Source: Clostridiales bacterium (GTDB lineage: Bacteria; Bacillota; Clostridia; Oscillospirales; Oscillospiraceae). From it: a DNA stretch of 64,000 nt. The position numbers and the translations under genes were made by a program. A model generated the notes under the pieces. The model was not told the DNA's origin. It did not search any database and worked only from the letters and a program-made list of their open reading frames with translations. Each line of letters begins with the position of its first letter. Position 1 is the first letter of the stretch. Below are positions 58,846 to 64,000 of the stretch, piece after piece. Location: contig SFFV01000001.1 in NCBI GenBank assembly GCA_004557735.1, positions 128,262 to 192,261 of the forward strand, read 5' to 3'.

Positions 58846-59664
58846 TTATTTAAAGGCAGCCCAAGCTTCCGCAGCATTGGCAAAGCCCTCGGACTGGATG
58901 GCGTCGGCCTCGACCAGAACGTTCAGGGTCATGGTATCGCCGTTTGCAGTAATAGCACCGGCGTCAATGGCCTTCTGGATATCGGCGATGGTAGCAGTCT
59001 TGTTGATGCCGATGAAGTTCCAGACGTTCCACTCGGTCATAGCGCCGGCCTTCAGAGGCTCGGTGCGGGTGAAGGTGTAAACGTCGTAGGTTACGCCGTC
59101 CTTGGTAACACTGGCCTTATCAATCGCAGGAGCATTGTTCCAGCCGCCGCCCTTGCCATCGATGAACTCGCCGCTGATAAAGGAGGTGGAGCACCACTGG
59201 TTGGTGATCACGCCGCCGGCTGTCACGGCAACAAAGTCATTGTTGGCCGCAGAGGGGACCATCACGCGGATGCGGATGTAAGCGTCATTTGCGCCGGTGT
59301 TGACGACATAGGGGCACTTGGCAACGCGGCGGCCGGGAACCATGTTCTCGCCCTTCACGGCCAGATAGTCCTCCATATAGGTCTCAGCGTCTGCCTTGAT
59401 CTCGGCATCGGTGAACGCCTTGTGGCCGTCGGTGACATACTTCATGCCGGACGCGGTCTGGGTGGGGTCGGGGATGGTTTCATCGCCGGAGTTGTCGTTG
59501 CCCTCGCGGTGGAACCGGGACTCGATCAGATCAATCTTGACGTTTCCCACAGTAAACGTATTGGTGGCAGACTTCGTGTCGGTGAAGTAAGCGAGGGATG
59601 CGCCCACAACGGCGACCGCCAGCAGGGCGACGCAGAGGCACAATGCGGTGATTTTCTTTTTCAT
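58846..59664 (-). CDS. SipW-dependent fibre protein, paralogue 2
   Basis: A 272-residue paralogue with leader MKKKITALCLCVALLAVAVV, cleavage zone LAYFTDTKSATN, KIDLIESRFHREG, VAKCPYVVNTGANDAYIRIRVM and the C-terminal DTMTLNVLVEADAIQSEGF. A central loop (NDFVAVTAGGVITNQWCSTS) is specific to this copy and to the next. The ATG at 59664 follows AAAGGAG; the open frame extends upstream without support. Confidence 0.88.
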   Translation of the reverse strand: MKKKITALCLCVALLAVAVVGASLAYFTDTKSATNTFTVGNVKIDLIESRFHREGNDNSGDETIPDPTQTASGMKYVTDGHKAFTDAEIKADAETYMEDYLAVKGENMVPGRRVAKCPYVVNTGANDAYIRIRVMVPSAANNDFVAVTAGGVITNQWCSTSFISGEFIDGKGGGWNNAPAIDKASVTKDGVTYDVYTFTRTEPLKAGAMTEWNVWNFIGINKTATIADIQKAIDAGAITANGDTMTLNVLVEADAIQSEGFANAAEAWAAFK

Positions 59665-59762
59665 GTGGTTGTTTCTCCTTTTATGTATTATTTCTGCGCC
59701 CGTGCGCAGGTGGGTACTCATTGACGCGGCTCTTTGGAAAGACCGCGTGACCTACAGGACTA

Positions 59763-60593
59763 TTACGCCTGTGCGTCGAATGCGGCGAAGGCCGCCTTGG
59801 CATTCGCAAAGCCCTCGGCCTGGATAGCGTCGGCCTGCACCAGAACGTTTACGGTCATCGTGCCATCCTCCGATACAAGGATAGCTCCCTTATTGATAGC
59901 CTTCTGGATGTTTGCGCTGGTAGCTTCATCCGCAATACCGATGTAGTTCCAGACGTTCCATTCGGTCATCTCACCGGGCTTCAGGGGCTCGTTGCGGATG
60001 AAGGTGTAAACATCGTAGCCTACGCCGTTCTCATCGATATAGCCCCTGCCAGTAGAGTTAATAAACGGATAGTCATTTCTTCTATCATTGTGCATAAACT
60101 CGCCGCTGGTGATGGCAGTGGTGCAGAACTCGCTTTCGATCACGCCGCCGCTGCGAGCCTGCCAGTAATCACGGTTCGCATCGGAGGGGATCATCACACG
60201 GATGCGGATGTAAGCGTCATTCGCGCCGGTGTTGATGACATAAGGGGACTTGGCAATATTCTTGCCGGGAACCATGTTTTTACCGCGCTCGCCGATGTAG
60301 GCGGAGTAATTCGCAGCATCCGTCTTGATCTCTTCATCGGTGAAAATCGTAGCGCCGTCGGAGACATACTTCATGCCGTTCGCGGTCTGGGTGGGGGCGG
60401 GGATAGAGGTATCGCCGGAGCTGCCAGATCCCTGACGGTGATATCTGGACTCGATCAGATCAATCTTGACGTTTCCCACAGTAAACGTATTGGTGACAGA
60501 CTTCGTGTCGGTGAAATAAGCGAGGGATGCGCCCACGACGGCGACCGCCAGCAGGGCGACGCAGAGGCACAGCGCGGTGACTTTCTTTTTCAT
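59763..60593 (-). CDS. SipW-dependent fibre protein, paralogue 1
   Basis: A 276-residue paralogue directly behind the gene at 60644. It has the same leader as the copy at 57811, LAYFTDTKSVTNTFTVG, KIDLIESRYHRQG, IAKSPYVINTGANDAYIRIRVM and the same last 25 residues. The CP of the KCPYVV motif is KSPYVI here. The three copies differ mostly in the exposed loops (residues about 150-205), as expected for surface-exposed subunits under diversifying pressure (inference). Confidence 0.88.
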   Translation of the reverse strand: MKKKVTALCLCVALLAVAVVGASLAYFTDTKSVTNTFTVGNVKIDLIESRYHRQGSGSSGDTSIPAPTQTANGMKYVSDGATIFTDEEIKTDAANYSAYIGERGKNMVPGKNIAKSPYVINTGANDAYIRIRVMIPSDANRDYWQARSGGVIESEFCTTAITSGEFMHNDRRNDYPFINSTGRGYIDENGVGYDVYTFIRNEPLKPGEMTEWNVWNYIGIADEATSANIQKAINKGAILVSEDGTMTVNVLVQADAIQAEGFANAKAAFAAFDAQA

Positions 60594-60643
60594 GTGCTTT
60601 ACTCTTTCTATTTTTATTTTTTGCGCTGCATGTAAGGAAATGC

Positions 60644-61246
60644 TCAGGAGTTATTAGCCGCTGCCCACGCGGTAGCTGCATCGCCAATACCGTCGCGCTG
60701 GACAGCGTAGGCCGTGAACGACAGCTGGGGCTGGGGTCCAGAAGCAATGCTGTTAACTTCTGTCTTGGTCAGCTCCTCGCTGACCGTGACATTACAGTTC
60801 ACATCGTACACAACACCTGTTTGGGCATCTCCCGCGCTGACTTCGCAATAGTAAACGCCGGGATAGCCGCTGAGAGCTGTCCAGCCGCCGGTTCCCCCGG
60901 CAACGGAGTAGGAAACCTTCGCCGGCCAGTTCGTTCCCTCTACCTTCACAAACAGCCAGCAGGCTTCGGAGCCCTCCTTAACCGTCACCCTCAGGGGTCT
61001 CTTGATATCAACGCCGGGGATGATTTTGAGCGGCTGACTCTCCGATCCCGGTTCCTTGGCCAGTTCAATATTGATGTCTCCGAGGGTGAATGTACTGACA
61101 GAAGTCTCCGACTTGCTGACGAGCCAGGCGACCGTTCCGTCTACAGCACAGCCGACCACCATCGTCAATGCCAGCATTACGAAAACGGACAGTATCGCGA
61201 TGAACTTTTTGTTGCTCATGCGGCGGCGGTTTGCACGGTGTTTCAT
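60644..61246 (-). CDS. SipW-dependent TasA-like protein, first behind sipW
   Basis: A 200-residue protein with a long basic start (MKHRANRRRMSNKKF), a hydrophobic leader (IAILSVFVMLALTMVVGCAV), and DGTVAWLVSKSETSVSTFTLGDINIEL, where VAWLVS stands for the usual AYFTD. A beta-sandwich and a WAAANNS end follow. AAGGAGG precedes the ATG at 61246. The leader contains a Cys but not a full lipobox. It is likely an initiator or anchor subunit processed by SipW. Confidence 0.78.
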   Translation of the reverse strand: MKHRANRRRMSNKKFIAILSVFVMLALTMVVGCAVDGTVAWLVSKSETSVSTFTLGDINIELAKEPGSESQPLKIIPGVDIKRPLRVTVKEGSEACWLFVKVEGTNWPAKVSYSVAGGTGGWTALSGYPGVYYCEVSAGDAQTGVVYDVNCNVTVSEELTKTEVNSIASGPQPQLSFTAYAVQRDGIGDAATAWAAANNS

Positions 61247-61352
61247 ATTTCTTTTTCCTCCTTCCCTTGGTTATTTGCGGTTGGTTTTATTTCAACAGGC
61301 AAAACGTTTCCATCGGGAGCGTCTGCCTGCTGCAATTCTTTTTGCGGCAAGT

Positions 61353-61970
61353 TTAATCCGTCCGGTTTTCGCCGATCGTTTTCTCCGATGCTGCTTTGGA
61401 GGCAGCGGCTTTGTATTCTGCCGTATGTCTGCCTTTGCCGGGCCGGGAGAGTCTTATTTCCTCGTCCCGGTCATCCGGAAACATGTCGGGGAGGAACATC
61501 AGCAGCAGAAGTATCGCGCCTGCGGAAATCGCAACGTACATTCCGGGCGGGTGCTGAATGTAATTTGTCGCATAGCCCAGATATGGGATGGAGAAAACCG
61601 GCGTACCAATGACGTTTTTATAATGAACAAGCCGAGCGTCTTCTGCTTCGTTTGCGTCGCCCTTGGTGCGGAAGCGGATCACGGTGGGGTCTTCCTCGTC
61701 GGAGACAATGCCCACAACGCGGTGCGTGGCCACGGTGTTTTCGTCCAGCATAAACGTGATGGGCTGCCCCTCCTGAATGGCGGAAGGGTCTATCTTTTTT
61801 ACATAGATCAGCGAGCCTGTATGATAGGTTGGCTCCATGGAGCCGGACAGCACGGTGAACACCTGCAACCCGGCAACTCTTGCGCCCACCAGCAGAAGCG
61901 CCAGAATCACCACCAGCGCAACCAGAATGCTGCTGACCACATTCCACACCTTTTTGAGAGATTTGCTCAT
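61353..61970 (-). CDS. sipW: Signal peptidase I, SipW type
   Basis: A 205-residue membrane protease of the SipW/archaeal-eukaryotic type. It has an N-terminal helix (VVSSILVALVVILALLLVGAR), the catalytic Ser in VLSGSMEPTYHTGSLIYVKK (residues about 41-60), and a His in place of the Lys general base in TVATHRVVGIV. RTKGDANEAEDARLV follows, then a second helix (AISAGAILLLLMFLP) and a basic tail. It heads the operon whose products carry the matching leaders. A weak AGAAAGAAG ribosome site precedes the ATG. Its promoter region is the candidate invertible segment. Confidence 0.93.
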   Translation of the reverse strand: MSKSLKKVWNVVSSILVALVVILALLLVGARVAGLQVFTVLSGSMEPTYHTGSLIYVKKIDPSAIQEGQPITFMLDENTVATHRVVGIVSDEEDPTVIRFRTKGDANEAEDARLVHYKNVIGTPVFSIPYLGYATNYIQHPPGMYVAISAGAILLLLMFLPDMFPDDRDEEIRLSRPGKGRHTAEYKAAASKAASEKTIGENRTD

Positions 61971-62009
61971 ATAGCTTCTTTCTGATTCCTTAATGCTTCC
62001 GCTTATTTA

Positions 62010-62324
62010 GACATAATTCGCATTATGTCCAATTATGTCCAAAGGAGAAGCAGCGGCGGGCGTTCGACACGAAAATGATGTTCCATTTTGGGCGCGCAAA
62101 AGCACACCCCCTTCCACGTTTTTTTGAAAAAACGCAGCAGGGGGTGTTGTTGTGCTGCTCGTTTTCGACGATATGGACGTTGATTAAAAATTTTTCGCTT
62201 TTTTGTGAACTTTTTCTGCATTGAAACTTGATTTTTCGAGCGGTAAGTGCTAAAAAAATATCAAGGATTAATGCAAACTTTGTATGTATATGTTGTTTGC
62301 TCCCGACATAATGCGAATTATGTC
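62010..62324. other. Candidate invertible DNA segment upstream of sipW
   Basis: GACATAATTCGCATTATGTC at 62010-62029 recurs as its exact reverse complement at 62305-62324. Each copy has 8-bp palindromic arms around an asymmetric 4-base core (TCGC and GCGA), so the two sites have opposite polarity and flank 275 bp. An extra half-site (ATTATGTCC) lies at 62032-62040. The segment holds a large inverted repeat (about 62101-62156) and no gene. It lies between sipW and a tyrosine recombinase gene, as in known promoter-inversion switches. Two operators for one regulator is the alternative. Confidence 0.6.
62228..62256 (+). promoter_or_regulatory. Weak promoter candidate inside the invertible segment, pointing away from sipW
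   Basis: TTGATT (62228-62233), 17 bases, TAAAAA (62251-62256), four of six matches in each box. In the present orientation it fires right into the terminator at 62302; after inversion it would face sipW with a leader of roughly 90 bases. A leftward alternative (TTCACA with TAATCA, complement around 62183-62211) is weaker. Confidence 0.3.
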
Positions 62325-62334
62325 GGGCTTTTTT
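62302..62334 (+). terminator. Terminator formed by the right inverted repeat
   Basis: An 11-bp stem CCCGACATAAT (62302-62312) with a GCGA loop and complement (62317-62327), followed by CTTTTTTC. It would stop rightward transcripts leaving the segment before they run antisense into the recombinase gene. Confidence 0.8.
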
Positions 62335-63174
62335 CTATACGACCAGCCCCAACCGTTCGAGCTTCTGGCGGTGCTCCGTGCCGGAGGTCATGATATAGAT
62401 GCGGGTCGTATCTACGCTGCTGTGCCCTAAAATATCCGCCAGCTTTGCAATGTCCTTTTCGATGCCGTAAAAGGTTCTGGCAAAGAGTTTCCGCAGGTTA
62501 TGGGGAAAGACCTTGCCCGGCTTTACCCCGGCGGCTTTGCACAGCCCTTTCATCTGCGCCCATATGGCTTTCCGATCCAGAGGTTTTCCGCGCCCCGTGA
62601 GAAAGATCACGCCGGAGCGGATTTTCTGTTTTCCGGCATAATCCAGAAGCAGCCGTCTCAGCTTGCCGGGAAGCAGGATCGTCCGGGTCTTGGCCTTGCA
62701 GCGCACAATAACCTCCCCGTGCCTCACCGCTTCCGCCGTAAAATATTTCAGTTCGGACACGCGGATGCCGGTGGAGCAAATGGTCTCCATCACCAGCCGA
62801 AGCTGCTCGTTCTTCCCTGCCGCTTTTAAAAGCCGCTCGTACTCTGCCTTTGTCAGCTCCTTTTCCTCCGCACAATAAACCTGACGCTGCACTTTGAGGG
62901 ATTTCACCTTGCAGTCCGGCCAATCCATGAAAATCAGGAAGCTGTTCACGCTGGCCAGCATGGAATTGATGGACCGCACCGCATAGCTTTCTTCCAGCAG
63001 ATGGTTTTTGTAATGGATAACCAGCTCCTTCTCTACTGGCGTTTCTCCGATAAAGGCTTGAAAAGCACGGACGTCCCGGAGGTATTTCTCCACGGTGACC
63101 GCGCTCTTTTCGTCCCGGATCAGATATTGGCGAAAGGCCTGTATCGCTTCTTCGGTAATTCTTTTTTGTTTCAT
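62335..63174 (-). CDS. Tyrosine recombinase (XerC/D-like), candidate invertase
   Basis: A 279-residue tyrosine recombinase without an arm-binding domain, like Xer and phase-variation invertases. It has a core-binding N-terminal SAM-like domain (LIRDEKSAVTVEKYLRDVRAF), and a catalytic Arg in CSTGIRVSELKYF. The Lys is in VRCKAKTRTILLPGKL, HxxR in PHNLRKLFARTFYG, the second His in LGHSSVDTTRIY and the Tyr in RIYIM. All six catalytic positions are kept. The start is uncertain: ATG 63174 gives the usual Xer opening, and an in-frame ATG at 63222 adds 16 residues; neither has a good ribosome site. Confidence 0.9.
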   Translation of the reverse strand: MKQKRITEEAIQAFRQYLIRDEKSAVTVEKYLRDVRAFQAFIGETPVEKELVIHYKNHLLEESYAVRSINSMLASVNSFLIFMDWPDCKVKSLKVQRQVYCAEEKELTKAEYERLLKAAGKNEQLRLVMETICSTGIRVSELKYFTAEAVRHGEVIVRCKAKTRTILLPGKLRRLLLDYAGKQKIRSGVIFLTGRGKPLDRKAIWAQMKGLCKAAGVKPGKVFPHNLRKLFARTFYGIEKDIAKLADILGHSSVDTTRIYIMTSGTEHRQKLERLGLVV

Positions 63175-63296
63175 TGGTAATTTCGCCTGCTTTCCTTTTG
63201 GGTCTGCACATATTGTAATCATGTTTCGGACACAGGGAAAAGCAGAGAAACAACTTTAATAAAATCGTAGGTTCAGCACGACATGCGCAGGACGAG

Positions 63297-63336
63297 AAAA
63301 AGCACCTGTCCAGCGGATTTACTGAACGGGTGCTTT
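63297..63336. terminator. Imperfect hairpin upstream of the recombinase
   Basis: AAAAGCACC pairs with GGGTGCTTTT, with an inner GTCCAG/CTGAAC arm. It resembles the hairpin at 50512-50552 in its outer AAAAGCACC/GTGCTTTT arms. Confidence 0.6.
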
Positions 63337-63347
63337 TGGCAGGCTGC

Positions 63348-63382
63348 AAAAGAGCCAACGGGAATTTTCCGTTGGCTCTTTT
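63348..63382. terminator. Bidirectional terminator after the sortase fragment
   Basis: A 14-bp perfect stem AAAAGAGCCAACGG (63348-63361) with a 7-base loop and complement (63369-63382), T-runs on both strands, just downstream of the leftward sortase fragment. Confidence 0.88.
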
Positions 63383-63385
63383 CCG

Positions 63386-63700
63386 TTATTTATTCTCCGG
63401 CAGCTCCGGGAATTTTGCGTCCTGCACGGCGTAGGGGGCTTCTTCCGCCGCGGTGGGCAGGAGCTTGGCTGCGACCACGAGGCGCTGATCGCCGGTCTCA
63501 TTCTTACCGTACAGTGTGCAGCACGTCGAGAGCGTCAGAAGCTTATCCCCGGCCTCGATGGCCGCACCGTCGATGGCGAAGAGATTCTTCCGCGCCACCG
63601 TTTCAAGATACTCCGTCCGCTCCTTTTTCGTCTCAAACTCGGGGCGGACGTAGCCAAACTCCGTATCCGTCACAAACACCGCGACGATCTGGAAGATCAT
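63386..63700 (-). pseudogene. C-terminal fragment of a class B-type sortase
   Basis: A 104-residue frame that matches only the second half of class B sortases: VTDTEFGYVRPEF, ETVARKNLFAIDGAAIEAGD, then the active-site KLLTLSTCCTLYGKNETGDQ with Cys and the following RLVVAAKL with the catalytic Arg. The N-terminal anchor and the catalytic His are missing and do not appear further upstream in any frame. It is therefore a truncated relic, cut at about 63700. A short Pro/Glu tail follows the core. Confidence 0.8.
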
Positions 63701-64000
63701 ATGCTATCCCAGAGCGAGATTATAACTGCAATTACTGACAGAACTATCGGAAAAATACCACTAAATAATCTATTTGACTTTTTCCAGTGACATTTTTTAT
63801 TAGCACAATTGTATCTTCCATATTGTCATCTGCTCTTTCTATCTAAGCGTCGATTAACAAGGGCACGCACGTCGGACAGCCAGCCTTTTCGGTGCTTTTT
63901 GCCCTTTTGTCCTTGGCGGGCGACAGCCCGCCTGCGTCCAAAAGAACAAAAATCCCTCGAAAATCCAAGGCTGTCCGATGCGAAGCAGTTCTGCCGGAGC
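63701..64000. other. Window-end region without a supported gene
   Basis: AT-rich DNA to about 63850, then a GC-rich stretch with an inverted GGCGGGC/GCCCGCC pair near 63916-63933. A leftward frame stays open from the window edge (64000) to a stop at 63854 (49 codons, basic and Cys-containing), which could be the end of a gene outside the window, but I do not recognise it. Confidence 0.4.

Noticed and set aside
62033..62221. A 62-codon leftward frame inside the candidate invertible segment
   Set aside because: Very basic, without a ribosome site, and it runs through the large inverted repeat; not a credible protein.
62305..62324. The right palindrome as only a terminator of the recombinase gene
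   Set aside because: The recombinase runs left, and in that direction no T-run follows the stem; the T-run is on the other strand. The exact inverted second copy at 62010 also needs another explanation.
40844..64000. A right attachment site for the tRNA-Ser element
   Set aside because: I looked for the tRNA-Ser 3' end (T arm and CCGCTGCGCCA) to the right of the integrase and saw none; the end is outside the window or lost.

Overview
The window looks like a chromosomal stretch from a GC-rich, endospore-forming, anaerobic Firmicute of the Oscillospiraceae type. The evidence is Gram-positive PolC, SpoIIID, SpoVAD/SpoVAE and a Spo0A-type domain, together with RnfC, an [FeFe] hydrogenase and 2-hydroxyacyl-CoA dehydratase subunits. 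The taxon is an inference from gene content; no rRNA is present.

Bases 1-40520 are chromosomal backbone. From the left: the 5' part of rnfC; a divergent four-gene operon (DRTGG, anti-sigma-type ATPase, a hydrogenase-like Fe-S protein, a PHP phosphoesterase) that looks like a redox-sensing unit; a ClC channel; an AcnX dehydratase pair with a PanE-like reductase; an O-antigen-ligase-like membrane protein; a two-gene [FeFe] hydrogenase (HydA plus a NuoF/GltD-like flavoprotein); spoIIID; a 2-hydroxyacyl-CoA dehydratase pair; two divergent transglutaminase-like lipoproteins; spoVAD-spoVAE; and ruvX. The classical run pyrH-frr-uppS-cdsA-dxr-rseP-ispG-polC follows on the minus strand (35043 to 24821), then a beta-CASP nuclease, the K+ uptake pair trkH-trkA, and a tRNA cluster Val-Phe-Gly-Cys.

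Bases 40521 to at least 63700 are an integrated accessory island. It starts at a tRNA-Ser(CGA), with a 5'-half copy of the same tRNA just upstream, followed by a Tn916-type integrase, a small excisionase-like protein and a stand-alone Spo0A_C protein. The cargo is almost wholly cell-surface and reads leftward. One part is a sortase pilus operon: a thioester tip adhesin, an LPQTG backbone pilin with a YPKN motif, two sortases and a translationally coupled PemK/MazF protein. A sigma-like factor lies upstream of it. The other part is a SipW-dependent TasA/CalY-like fibre operon: sipW, five SipW-type secreted proteins of which three are tandem paralogues, further surface proteins, and its own sortase. 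Zinc-ribbon and AP2-type DNA-binding genes, one of them decayed, lie between the two.

The most interesting signal is at 62010-62327. Two copies of a 20-bp near-palindrome with asymmetric cores lie in opposite orientation and flank 275 bp. This segment sits between the sipW start and a tyrosine recombinase gene, as expected for a DNA-inversion (phase-variation) switch controlling the fibre operon. Alternative readings are a pair of operators or a simple terminator. I saw no conjugation genes, CRISPR array, rRNA or distal att copy in the window.
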